From: Aedes albopictus
Lineage: Eukaryota; Arthropoda; Insecta; Diptera; Culicidae
Assembly (NCBI RefSeq): GCF_035046485.1
Contig: NC_085138.1
Span: 287,862,089-287,926,088 of the forward strand
Length of the DNA: 64,000 nucleotides
Direction: 5' to 3'
Part shown: piece after piece, positions 10,690-21,252 of the stretch
Numbering within the stretch: the stretch's first letter is position 1
How the letters are laid out: each line of letters begins with the position of its first letter
Notes under the pieces: generated by a model
Seen by the model: the letters and a program-made list of their open reading frames with translations, nothing else
The model's database searches: none
What the model was told of the DNA's origin: nothing
Program-made: the position numbers and the translations under genes

Positions 10690-11605
10690 CGGAGGAAATT
10701 ATTGATGAAAATAAAAATATTCAGCGATTCCTCCCGAGAACCCTGTAGGGATTCGTCCCAGGATTTTTTTCTGGAATTTCTTCCGGTATCCCACTTGAGA
10801 CTCTCTCAAGTATAGACCATTTTACGAGCTGGTTTTATGAATGCAAATTTTACAGGAGTTGGCGTCCTAACATGTGAATATCAATACCATCATCATCAAT
10901 GTTGTGGTTTCCTAAAATGGATAATTCCTTCAAGGATGCCTTCAGGAATGTCCCGATATTCTTTTAAGGGTACCTCCAAGTATTCCCAAAGGGACTCTTC
11001 TCGAGATTATGTCAGTGATTTCTCCTTTTTTCAAGGATTCCTTTTGGGATTTCTTCCGCAATTTCATCCGAGATTCGTACATTCATTTATCTGGCTTTGG
11101 TCTGGCTTGCAGTCTTAAAAGGATTAACGGATTTTTCCCGGGATTTCTTTAGAAAATTCTCCTTAGTGTCTGTCAAGGATTCCTCCAGAGAAATTTCGGG
11201 ATTCTTTCACTGTTTTTTCCGGCATTTTTCCAGGGGTTTCTTCGGCAGTTCCACACTGTTTTTTTTTTCAGGGATTCCTCATGCATACGATATAATGAAG
11301 GATTTCTCCATATTTTTTTACGCTAGCTTATAACTCCTCTCAAGATTCTTTCATTGATTCCTCTTTCGATTCCTTCAGGAATATTTTCCGGCAATCGATC
11401 AGGGAATGCTTTTCCTGTATTGATTCCTTCCAGCATTATTTCATTGACTTCTTTTGATTTTACTTTGGCGGTTTTCCCGGGGTTCCTTCTGGAATCTTGA
11501 AGGTTACTTTGCAAGGTTCCATCAGAGATCATCTCCCAGGATTCGAGAATTTTTCTGGTTTCGTTCAGGGATTCCTTCAATATTTTGCACGTAGCCGACA
11601 TACAC
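10690..11605 (-). repeat. Degenerate minisatellite, GGAATTCCTGGAAGAAT type
   Basis: Read on the minus strand, this is a run of drifting units such as AGGAATCCCTGAA and GGAAATCCCGGGAA, spaced about 12-30 bp with no exact period. The same composition fills 39480-41690. No coding function is implied by the short frames within it. Confidence 0.7.
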
Positions 11606-12195
11606 AATGCTATGAAGATTAAATATTGGTCACAGTCACAAAAAGGGCAATAGTGACAGTGATTTTTGTTTTGTTAATTTGCTGGATACAGTTCATTTCC
11701 TTAGATATCAAACCCCTGAAAACTGCGTCATATCAAACAATGTTTTATACCTACCTAATTACAAGAAAATAGAATTGGAACTATCGTCACATCCACTCGA
11801 ACGGTTCGCTTCGTCAATGCGATCAATCAACTCGTCCAATTCGCGCATCACCAAAACAGGTTGTTGATTATAACCAATTATTTCGCCTCCTTATCGCAAA
11901 AAAGCGGCAATCCGAACACTCATGCTCCGACTTTTCAACGGTCTCATCCCTGCTTGTGAACACCCCCGTCCTCTCATCCGCCCTCCGTTTGTACCTTTTC
12001 TGACCTGAACGTGTGAGATGCGCAATACTTAATTTGATTAGCGACCGCTCTCCGGCGACCACCGAGGCCATGAATTGACAGACTCCATTTGCTTCCGAGA
12101 TCAAACGATGATAACGTGCTTAGAGGTTTAGGGGGAAGTGGGTATGGAGTGCGCTTTTGAAGAGAAACCGTCACTCCACGCATAGAAGCAATTGA
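11606..12195. other. Spacer, no gene recognised
   Basis: Moderately GC-rich from 11880 to 12190. Short frames on both strands show no recognised motif and no repeat structure that I can see. Confidence 0.4.
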
Positions 12196-12258
12196 CTCTC
12201 TTTTGAGTAAGAACCTAAAACAAAGTACACGCTGGTAGGTGAAACTGAGCGAGACAGG

Positions 12259-13626
12259 CAGTGCCGGATTTAGGCCTCGGGGGGCCCGGGGCAAATCCTA
12301 TAAAGTGGGCCCCCAGAATCAAAGTTTCGAAAAAAAAAAGAACCATACAATTACGTCTTTTTTTCTTAATCCTATGTATTATTATATTTTTAATGTTTAC
12401 TGTTTTAGGCCTAATATTGAAAACTTCTGATTTCTGAACTTCTCTAAAGCTCCAACAAATAGAAAACTATTCGAACATTCCATTTGATATTTGGCTCAAA
12501 TGACAAAATGCTAGCGTAAATGACATCTTGTTCAGATATTTTTAACTTTCATCCGAATTGAAAACATTTATGCAAGTTTAAAAACTTAGCGTTCAGTTAA
12601 AAATCTACTAAAACATGGAGCAACTTTATTTGAGATTGCACGAGATCGACGAGTATTTCAAGATTCAGATTATACAAAGATTAGTCTCTTGGGAGCAACT
12701 GTAGCAATAAATCTTAATATCTTCAGAAAAATCCATCAAACAGATAAGGAAAGCTACTGTTCGGAGGACACTCGGTTTTTAAAACTAGCCTTAACTCCCA
12801 AACATTTCCAGAATTCATTATCTTCTTTTTCTCATGATAACAACGAACTGATACAAATGAGTATTAGGCATTTGTTTTCAGAATATAACCATAATCAACA
12901 GACGAATGCATAATCATTGTGAAATAATTGATAAATTTGTGAAATTATTGAAATTTATATTGATGTACAATTACTCTTAAAGATACTCTCAAAAGCTTAA
13001 TCTTTCATGTACTCTGCTTAAAGACACTTTTTGTAGCAACTTGAAGTCACGGAAAAGTGTTTCCATTTGATAAGAACTTTCAAGGGTTTTTAGAGAAAAT
13101 CGCGTATTTTTAAATACTGCACCAAAAATTATGAAACTTTTGATTTTGAATTATTCTTCAGAGAAAATCCAGATAAATGGCCAGAAATAATTTAGATACC
13201 TTTAGGAACCCAATTATAAATTCTTTTTCTTGTGTGACGTCTCCACTGGGACACTGCTTCTCACCTTAGTGTTTCATGAGCACTTCCACAGTTACTGTGG
13301 AACTGTTATTAACAAAGAGTTTTCTTTGTCAATGACCATTTCATATGTGTATATCGTGTGGGAGGCACGAAGACACTCTTTTCCTGAGGAAGTCAAGGAT
13401 TTTCCTTTACGAAAGGTTTCTGGACCGACCGGGAATTGAACGCGTCACCCTTAGTATGGTCATGCTGAATATCCACGCCTTAACAGCTGTGGCTATAGAG
13501 GCTCTGTTTGTGAATTTCATATGGTTTCATTGAAAAATATAAATTGTATTTCGGATTCTTGGGGGCCCCCTTTATCGGGGGGCCCGGGGCACTTGCCCCC
13601 TTTGCCCCCCCTTAAATCCGGGCCTG
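12259..13626. mobile_element. hAT-type element with 8-bp duplication, non-autonomous
   Basis: Flanked by perfect GAGACAGG copies at 12251-12258 and 13627-13634. Ends CAGTGCCGGATTTA and CAGGCCCGGATTTA (complement), followed inside by runs of G or C (GGGGGGCCCGGGGC). CAG-start ends and 8-bp duplications are typical of hAT. No transposase is visible. A related lone end lies at 62061-62120. A SINE (13230-13510) is nested in it. Confidence 0.9.
13230..13510 (-). mobile_element. tRNA-derived SINE, diverged (Feilai type)
   Basis: In minus orientation: tRNA-like head with a degraded B box near 13431-13443 (complement GTTCAATTCCC), then CTTGACTTCCTCAGG, and the tail word complement to CTCCACTGGGACA near 13240. 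It is nested in the hAT element. Confidence 0.7.
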
Positions 13627-13837
13627 GAGACAGGACAAGGTTTGGCAGCAGTGTTACGATATACAGGGATACTTTCAAGGTGGTAGAAGATCTCGCCTAC
13701 TTCGGTTCCTTGCTAAAGACTGACAATAACGTGAGCCGTGAAACACGAATTCGCATCATCAGTGGAAGTCGTGCCTACTACGGGCTCCAGAAGAAACTGC
13801 GGTCAAAAAAGATTCACCCCCGCACCAAATGGTAACG

Positions 13838-14038
13838 CGCCACTTGGGCGGTGGCTTCTATATTCGTCTGTTTTCCACTATAACTCAGTCAATTTTGAAC
13901 CAATTGACTTGAAATGTTGTACACGGGTAGATGCTATACCTATCTCACCACATTCCAAAAGTTGTGTCAATTGGTTCAAATTTGACTGAGTTATAGTAGA
14001 AAACAGACGAATATAGAAGCCACCGCCCAAGTGGCGCG
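13838..14038. mobile_element. Palindromic MITE in RTE reading frame
   Basis: Almost the whole segment is an inverted repeat: CGCGCCACTTGGGCGGTGG, then TATTCGTCTGTTTTC and ACTATAACTCAGTCAA, mirrored to GGCGCG at 14037. The RTE frame joins across it, and an uninterrupted site reading AAATG-TA-CCATTT is implied, so a TA target is likely although the left end is slightly altered. A related, more diverged copy lies at about 23985-24190. Confidence 0.8.
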
Positions 14039-14261
14039 ATTCCCTACCATTTACAAAACGCTAATAAGACCGGTGGTCCTCCATGGACACGAGACATGGA
14101 CGATGCTCAAGAAGGACCTTCAAGCACTCGGAGTTTTCGAGCGACGCGTGCTAAGGACGATCTTCGGCGACGTGCAGGAGAACGGTGTGTGGCGGCGAAG
14201 GATGAACCATGAGCTCGCTGCACTCTACGTTGAACCCAACGTAGATTTCATTTACGAATAG

Positions 14262-14335
14262 TTTCTGGAATGACCAGGAATCGATCCCATCATCCTCAGC
14301 ATGGTTTGACGGAATACCAGCGCGTTTACCTTTTC
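14262..14335 (-). repeat. SINE head fragment
   Basis: Minus orientation holds GATCGATTCCTGGTCATTCC (B-box-like) and AAACCATGCTGAGGATGATG, as in tRNA-headed mosquito SINEs; a matching head is at about 60120-60200. It abuts the end of the RTE scrap. Confidence 0.6.
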
Positions 14336-14439
14336 TTTTATATGGGTTCGTATAGAACATTTTACTCCCTTCTCTCATACATATAGGTGGAAAAAGTACC
14401 CCCATCATCGCAGCTCAACAGTCAACCCCATTCAAACTG

Positions 14440-15110
14440 ACCACCAACAACAACGAGTGCGAGGAAGGTTCAAAACGACAACCCCCAAATCCTTTCCCCT
14501 CGTAACGGCTTCGTTCGTTGGGCTGTCCATCGATCGTCACAGCGCTGAAATGGGATGACTTCATCATCCAGCCAGTCAGAGTGAGTCGCAATTTCTCTCT
14601 GCCCCGGTTGCTTGGGCACAGCCTCCATTAAAAACGGTGAACCAGGGCGATTGTGACGACACGACGGTGAGGGTGACGGGCGGCGATGCTGGCGCATCTT
14701 CACGGGAATTCAGGCCAATTAACATGCTGTTGCTGAATCTCCGCGCGACCATCCGATAAAGTCCCCGGTCGGTCGGGCGGTCGGTCGAACGGTCGTTTGC
14801 CTTTCGCTGGGGACTCTTCTTCGGTCGTTTTCAACGAACAGGTAGGTTAGGTACGAGAGCGCTGAATTTACGGTCTACGCGACCGGGTGGACATTCACTT
14901 TTAGTGCCCTCTCGTGTGCCAAGTGTCCGATCTGCATTTGTTGTGTCCCGTTCGGCACCGCAGCCAATTGGCACTCCCCCAACTCATCATCTTCAACACG
15001 GAGCGCCGGGACGATGATCGGGCGGCGTGGCGGCGGCAGACATTCGGTTGTGAGTGCGTTGTCGTTTCTGTTGTTAGGCGAAAATGAACGCGAGCTCGTC
15101 CATTTGGTTG
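14440..15110 (+). promoter_or_regulatory. GC/CpG-rich block, possible promoter or non-coding exon
   Basis: The block contrasts sharply with AT-rich neighbours and holds repeated CGGTCG words (14765-14835). A good splice-donor match, ACAG/GTAGGT, sits near 14839-14846. ATTCGGTTGTGAGTG near 15045 vaguely resembles an arthropod initiator. No long frame is present. It could be a promoter or first exon of a gene outside the window. This is a low-confidence inference from composition. Confidence 0.2.
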
Positions 15111-15372
15111 CGATCGTTGTATTACCCTAACTGTTTTACTCCTGAGAAAAGCGGTGTATCAACAGTACATAATAGTATGAAGCTCTATGTTAACAACTTA
15201 ATTTTCACAGAACGCAGTTGAAAACAGGCTTTGTCCTAGTTGGAACGTTACACTAGGAAAAAGGAGAAAAAATCGATTCAACGTTGTCTTTTACCTTGAA
15301 CAATTCTCGCTTAGCCATCGAGACAACTAACGTTAGTGAATTGGGAAGAAAGGGCACCAATTAAGGTTATAT

Positions 15373-15625
15373 CACAGACAAACAGACGTAACACTCTGAT
15401 AATTCCCATCGTACTTCGATTTAACGATCTTTTTCAAAATTTGATAGTTGGCCAACTACCCACCTGTGGCGCTCACATCGTTTTTGTTCGAGTTTGACGT
15501 TTGCTCACTACCGCCACCTAGTTGATGGTCGGCCAAACTTAGTAATTTTAGCATTGGGCGAATATGTTTCCGTGACTATGATTTGAATCGAAAAATGTTC
15601 GAAGTTTTACGTCTGTTTGTCTGTG
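15373..15625. mobile_element. 253-bp MITE with GTTATAT duplication
   Basis: Ends CACAGACAAACAGACGTAA and complement. The 7-bp sequence GTTATAT occurs directly on both sides (15366-15372, 15626-15632). The interior is imperfectly palindromic (GATAGTTGGCCAAC and GATGGTCGGCCAAAC). Non-coding. Confidence 0.85.
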
Positions 15626-15639
15626 GTTATATTACTGGG

Positions 15640-16960
15640 AACAAAATGTTATGCGGAAGTTTCACGCAACTGCCAAAGGCTTGCGAACAAAAATTGCGCC
15701 GTCTTTCGTCATGTGCATATTTTCTGCTGTAATACAATGGTTGTTGTCAGTTAAAACCACAGTTGGAGGCAATTCATGCAGAAAGTTTTGAATCGATGAT
15801 GCGTTATAGAGCACAGCGTGAGTGACAGTTCCGACTATCGTCAAACGAAAGCAAGATCTCCTTTGTCCAAACGGGAATTGATCAATCTTTTTGTTTTCTG
15901 TCGTTGAATTCGATTTGAGCGCATACTCCTAACCACCACCCCCGCACACTCGCCACCAACACCTATTGTACGTGCCCGACCGAATAGGTAGGTATCCACC
16001 TGAGCGCATGCAGTAATAATGTTTATTAACCGGAGTTTTATGGGATTGTGTTTTGATGTACAATTTTTTCGCGGCGATACATTCCTCGTGTTGTGCCTTA
16101 TTTTGTGTCTTAAATTAACTACAATCTTGCCAATAAAACCGAGTCATGAGATGCATTCATTCCGGAGCGAAGATTCCCGATGAGCTCGGCGGGCGCAGAA
16201 GCGCAGAATGTGTTAAATGGTTTTTATGACCCTGGAATGCGCATCACACAGGGATGCAGATATCTTAGACTGCAAGCTGGTGCAGTATGGAAGTGAAATT
16301 GCTGTTGTAGCTGCTCTTCGCCGATTTGTTTAATCCGTTAGACTAACAGAAATGAAGTTTAATTGTTTTCTTACTCTGATTGGTTGAAGCATGTTAAGGG
16401 ACTTAATCTAAGACCGTGCAATCCGGTACTGTACTAGCACCAGAAATATGTTGAATAGGATTTCGTGCTATTTCAAAATTGCTTTTTTGTGCTTTTTCGT
16501 GAACTAACACGGGTTTTCAGCTTTTTCGCGCACTAAGTGTCCAGAAGGGAACTCTTACTTAAAGGATGAAAGGGGATGTCTGGGGAAGAGTTTCCGGAGT
16601 TTTGGAAGGGTTGGAAAAAGGGGATCCTAAATGGTTCAAGGCGATTGTAGGGCGGTGGCCATGTAAGAAAGCTGTAGAGTTTACAAAGGATGTGGGGAGT
16701 TAGGTGGAAGGGATAGACTGGTGTTAGTGCATGATGGGCTAAGATTAGTTAAATGGGGTTTTCCTAAAGGTAGAGTATGGTTCTGTGAAGATCTGATTTC
16801 CAAAGATGTTCTAGAGTAACCAAAAAGTTTCTCAAGTAAAGGTCTTAAAAACTATACCACTACCATGGTTCTATAGCGAACTAATTTCCGAAGGTGTTCT
16901 ATGTTATCCAAAAACTTAAGCGAGTAGGCGCCTTAAGATTCATTTGACATAGGTACAGCT
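15640..16960. other. Spacer, no gene recognised
   Basis: Mixed composition with a purine-rich part at 16560-16760. No convincing frame, inverted repeat or tRNA-like element. Confidence 0.4.
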
Positions 16961-16969
16961 CTGTAGAAA

Positions 16970-19237
16970 AATGCCCCGTAAAAAGAAATTTCCAACTTTC
17001 TTGGTTACGGTGCGTTCCCGGTCGATTTTCCCAATTCTTTTTTTCGTACCTACGAGCACGTCGAAGCCCTGCACGAATGAAACCCTGAAAGAATGCTGTA
17101 GATCCGTAGGCCCGTTCCCAAGCCTATTCGTGACATACACTCCCGTTCAAAAGTTTGGGGTCACCCCCTCAAAAACATGTCATTTTTTTAGGTCCATATC
17201 TCCGCCAATTTGCGTCCGATTTCAAAACCTTAGGTTTCATTCAAAAGATAATAAGTCAAAGAAACTTTGAACATGATTTAAAAGAAACTTTTTGAAAAAA
17301 AATTGTATGTAAACTTAATCTAAAGTTGCCAACTTTTCTAAAAAATGAATATAAACTTTCGGCAGTGTCGCTGGAAGTTGGGTCGACCGAATTTTAAGAT
17401 GAGAGCGGTAATATGACCCATTTTCTATTAGCTTTCAACTGCTTTTTACAGAAAATCTAGAAAAAAAGTTATTAAGTAAATTAATCCTTGATGTTATCGA
17501 CCAAAAGTTTGGGGTCACCCCTCAATATGATGTATCGGCCAAAAGTTTGGGGTCACTGTTGTAAAACATGGAAAAGTGATTTGGTGATATCTTCGTCATC
17601 TATAGTTCAATTTTAATTATTTTTGGCTCATTTCAAAGATAATTAACTAAATTTACGTTTGATGTCTTCTACTTAACGTATTTAACGATTTTTATATATA
17701 AAAATGATATGTAAAGTTAGCACATTTTACCACCCTTAAAAAAATGAGGCAACTTTACGTTAAGTTTTAGTATGTAAATTTCAACAAATATGTGTGGTTC
17801 AATGTCTATGCAGTAAGTATCATTCATTTTGTTTCAAATAAGCCAAGAAGAATTAAAATTGAATGAAAGATGACAAAGATATCAACAAATCACTTTTCCA
17901 TGTTTTACGATAGTGACCCCAAACTTTTGGCCGATACAGCATTTTGAGGGGTGACCCCAAACTTTTGGACGATGACATCAAGGATTAATTTACTTAATAA
18001 CTTTTTTCCTAGATTTTTTACCTAAGTTCTGTAAAAAGCAGTTAAAAGCTAATAGAAAATGGGTCATATTACCGGTCTTATCTTAAAATTTGGTCGACCC
18101 AACTTCCAGCGACACTGCCGTAAGTTTATATTCGTTTTTTTTAGAAAATTTGGCAACTTTGGGTTAAGCTTACATACAAAATTTAAAAAAAATTTTTTTT
18201 TTTAGATCATGTTCAAAGTTTCTTTGACTTATTATCTTTTGAATGAAACCTAGGGTTTTGAAATCGGACGCAAATTGGCGGATATATGGGCCTAAAAAAA
18301 AGACATGTTTTTGAGGGGGTGACCCCAAACTTTTGAACGGGAGTGTACAAACAACTTCGTTAAATAATCTACAACTAGTGTCGCATAGTTCGTGCGATGA
18401 GCAGGAATCCACGAAAATGAACGATTACTGAGAGAACGCCCAGGAGCATAAAAACATAGATTTTTAATTACAGTCAATACGGTTAACAATTAAGTCAAAG
18501 ATAAACAGTCTACGTATTTTTTTCTGCGGTTAGCTAAAATTTCCAGGTTGATCAGTCTACAGCGATTTTCATAGGCAGGTAGTTCAGTTAAAAATCTTAA
18601 AAATGATCTCTGATTGTTTTCAATTCGGTTTATCTGTTCGTTGTGATACGGCACCCAAACCTGATCCGCGTATTCCAGTGTACTACGCACTATTGAACAG
18701 TAAAGAGTTTTCAATGCATACACGTCTTCGAAGGCTGCTGTGTTGCGCTGGATGAACCCATGTAGAGAAGTTGCTTTAGCGATCACGGTTGAAATATGTT
18801 TATTGAACTTGGCTTTTGAGTCAATCAATACCCGATTTTATCGACTCGTTTCAGGATTTCGGATCCCATTTGTACGAGAAGGCAGTCGAAGACTGTTGTC
18901 AAGTGATGGATATCACCTTACATTTCGAGATATTCACCTGCATACCATTTCGTTCACACCAATTAAATATAGCGCTCAGATCTTCCTGGAGAGCACAACA
19001 ATCCAATGGTGACAAAATAGTACGGAAGATTTTTAGGTCATCCGCATACATCAAACAGTCACAGCGAAGAAGGCTACAGATGTTGTTGACGAATATAACA
19101 AAAATAAGCGGACCGAGATGGCTACCCTGTGGTAATCTAGAGGGAATATCGAAGGTTTCGGAGTTAACATCCTGCCAAGCCACGCTCCATCTGGCCAAAC
19201 CATCGTGCTCTCTACACTCCAAGCTTTCTTGTGCCAA
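16970..19237 (-). pseudogene. CR1/Jockey-like LINE reverse transcriptase remnant, 3' half
   Basis: Minus-strand pieces in order: palm 19237-18899 with LPQGSHLGPL and catalytic YADDLKIF, followed by WCERNGMQVNISKCKVI; thumb 18828-18490 with DSKAKFNKHISTVIAKATS, LKTLYCSIVRSTLEYADQVW and RCRLINLE; C-terminal end 18489-18348 with FYAPGRSLSNRSFSWIPAHR; and 17135-16970 as the 3' end beyond an inserted foldback. The frame changes between palm and thumb. No endonuclease is present, so it is 5'-truncated. The clade is inferred from recalled motifs. Catalytic residues survive, but the ORF is broken. Confidence 0.75.
17138..18345. mobile_element. 1.2-kb foldback element built on AAAAGTTTGGGGTCAC
   Basis: The whole element is a near-palindrome with arms of about 600 bp, ends CACTCCCGTTCAAAAG and complement, flanked by TA (17136-17137, 18346-18347). 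The word AAAAGTTTGGGGTCAC is exact at 17149, 17503 and 17541 forward and at 17913, 17951 and 18319 reversed, a symmetric 3 plus 3 layout. It interrupts a minus-strand LINE near its 3' end. No coding capacity. Confidence 0.95.
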
Positions 19238-19261
19238 CCGGATCAGTCGCGAACACCATTA

Positions 19262-19620
19262 CGATGGAGTACCTAAATAACTTCGAATTGGCTGATGATG
19301 TTGCTCTCCAAGCTCAACGACGCGTCGCGACGCTCTGATATGCAGATCAAGCTCGATGATCTTGCCATTCGCTCCTCAGCGGCAGTTCTTACCATCAAAG
19401 TCAATAAGACCAAATCGTTGAATATTAACACGGCCAACCCTACCAGCTTTACGGTAGCTGGGCAAGCAGTGGTGAATGTTGAAAGCTTCCAATATCTTGG
19501 TAGCCAAATGGCGCACCAAGATCGATGCATCGGTTCGCTATCGGCTTTTGATGACATCGACGATGGAGCTCCACTTTGGAAATCCAATTGTGAGGCCATC
19601 AAGCACGAATTATATACCGC
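19262..19620 (+). pseudogene. LINE reverse-transcriptase scrap, inverted duplicate
   Basis: The plus strand reads FELADDVALQAQ, KLDDLAIRSSAA, INVNKTKS-like KVNKTKSLNINTANPTSFTV, and VESFQYLGSQMA. This is the same element as the minus-strand RT at 19620-22065, so the two form an inverted repeat. The catalytic LADD is intact here, while the minus copy reads LAND. A frame shift follows ALQAQ. Confidence 0.75.
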
Positions 19621-19763
19621 AGACATCTATTGATGAAGACCTGCAGCCATGCATGCAGCCGTTGTGTGTTCTCCACTGATACACACCAGGTTTCACTGCC
19701 GTATAGCAGCACAGATGTCACGTTCGAGTTAAAAACTCGGATTTTGGTGCGTCGACTGATCTG

Positions 19764-20066
19764 CACGCTAACGCCGCTCAGCACTAAAGTGCATAATTTC
19801 CAGACTACACCAAAAATGTGTAACCCTTGCACATTTACAAAATCAGCTCCAGTGTTCGCAAAATCGTTAAATTCGCAAAAAAAATTGTACAACAATCTAG
19901 CTAGGATTACTAGTGACCTTGTAAAACAGAAAAAAATCAACATTTCACATCTAGACGAGTGTACGAGCTGTTTTTTGAGAATGTGTAACTGTCACACATT
20001 TTTGTGTGGCCTGGATGCACTTATGAGTAGGTCTTACACATTCTAGTGCTGAGCAGTTTTAGCGTG
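19764..20066. mobile_element. 303-bp TIR element in RT frame, 2-bp TG duplication
   Basis: Ends CACGCTAACGCCGCTCAGCA and complement with a few mismatches, flanked by TG (19762-19763, 20067-20068). Removing it rejoins the expected NNQISRRTK frame, so the boundaries are exact. Non-coding. Confidence 0.8.
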
Positions 20067-20472
20067 TGGTTGTTTTCCATAGATTTCTTAAACTCGCAAA
20101 AGCAGCCCTCGCCTTCTTGGTCAGTGCATCTATCTTGGTGCCGCCATCGGCCGCCAAGATATTGAAAGCTTTCAACATTCTCCACTGATTGCCTAGCTAC
20201 CGTAAAGCTGGAAGGGGTGACCGTGTTTACATCCAACGATTTGGTCTTGTTGACGTTGACGTTAAGACCTGCCGCTGAGGAGCGATTGGCAAGATCATCG
20301 AGCTTGCTCTGCATATCAGAGCGCCGTTAAGCTAGGAAAGCAACGTCATTAGCCAATTAGACGTGCTCCATGGTAATGGGCTGCCACAGCAATCCACGAT
20401 TTGATTCACGGTCAATCGCACTTACCAGAATCTCGTCGATAACGATGAGGAACATTAGCGGTGATAGTACTC

Positions 20473-21252
20473 GAGCAAAGCCGGATAACAAAGTGATATC
20501 ACTTTGATAATAAACTGTGTAATCGTTGTTATCATTTTGTTATTTATGTTATCATCTCTTCCTATGGATGATAATCAAATGATAACAAATTTAGTTATCG
20601 ATAGTTTTGGTCTATCGCGATAACATAAAAATTTTAAATGATAACAAAATATGCTATCAGCTTCCAAGCGCATATTTCAAAGCTTCCCCAAAACTGAAAG
20701 TCTGATGGAACTCGAATCTAAAAATAGATTCCACTTTCCACCTTCAATGCGACTGCAGTATGAAACCATAGCCTTAAATCACTATCCCTCTCACTAAGTC
20801 CCATTGGTATAGGGACTATGGGCTACGATCGGCAATCGCTCGATCAGGGTTCGAGACCCGCTGGACTCAATAATTAAAAACATGGGTTGTAAATTATAAG
20901 AAACTTTGTTCAATTGCTGACGATGTCGGTAAAGTAGATTTTTGCTATGTTGGGCGATAAAATAGCTTTGAATGACAACAAATTGATAACAAAATCTGTT
21001 ATCAATTAGCTGTCTCTTTTCATATTGATAACTATCTAATGTTGAACATAATATTGTATAACACAGTTAGTTATCAACTTGAACTCAATTATAACTTAAC
21101 GTCTTATCAATTTGGAATTCGAGGAGTGAACTTTAGTTATCATTTTTGTTATATTGGCTCATAATTCAACCAAAATAATAACAAACCCAATTATCAAACG
21201 AATGATAACGAGGTAACAGAACTTGTTATCATTTTGTAATCCGCTTTTGCTC
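20473..21252. mobile_element. 780-bp element rich in GATAAC/GTTATC words
   Basis: Ends GAGCAAAGCCGGATAACAAA and GAGCAAAAGCGGATTACAAA (complement). More than ten GATAAC or GTTATC words fill the AT-rich interior. It splits the RT frame of the minus-strand LINE between motifs A and C. Target duplication is unclear. A tRNA-like B box lies within at about 20848-20860. Confidence 0.75.
20795..20880 (+). repeat. Possible tRNA-like (SINE) remnant
   Basis: GGTTCGAGACC near 20848 matches an RNA polymerase III B box, and a weak A-box-like stretch precedes it. No SINE body was recognised. Confidence 0.3.

Larger units (their letters stand above)
12200..14260 (+). pseudogene. Second RTE fragment, reverse-transcriptase C-terminal part
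   Basis: The frame KYTLVGETERDR (12220-12258) continues after the hAT element as TRFGSSVTIYRDTFKVVEDL, YFGSLLKTDNNVSRETR, GSRAYYGLQKKLRSKKIHPR. After a MITE it continues as YKTLIRPVVLHGHETWTML, VFERRVLRTIFG, ENGVWRRRMNHELAALY. This is the RTE thumb and connector, exactly the part deleted from the copy at 4946-10660. It stops short of the C-terminal tail, where a SINE scrap starts. It is either a separate truncated copy or a rearranged piece of the first. Confidence 0.8.
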
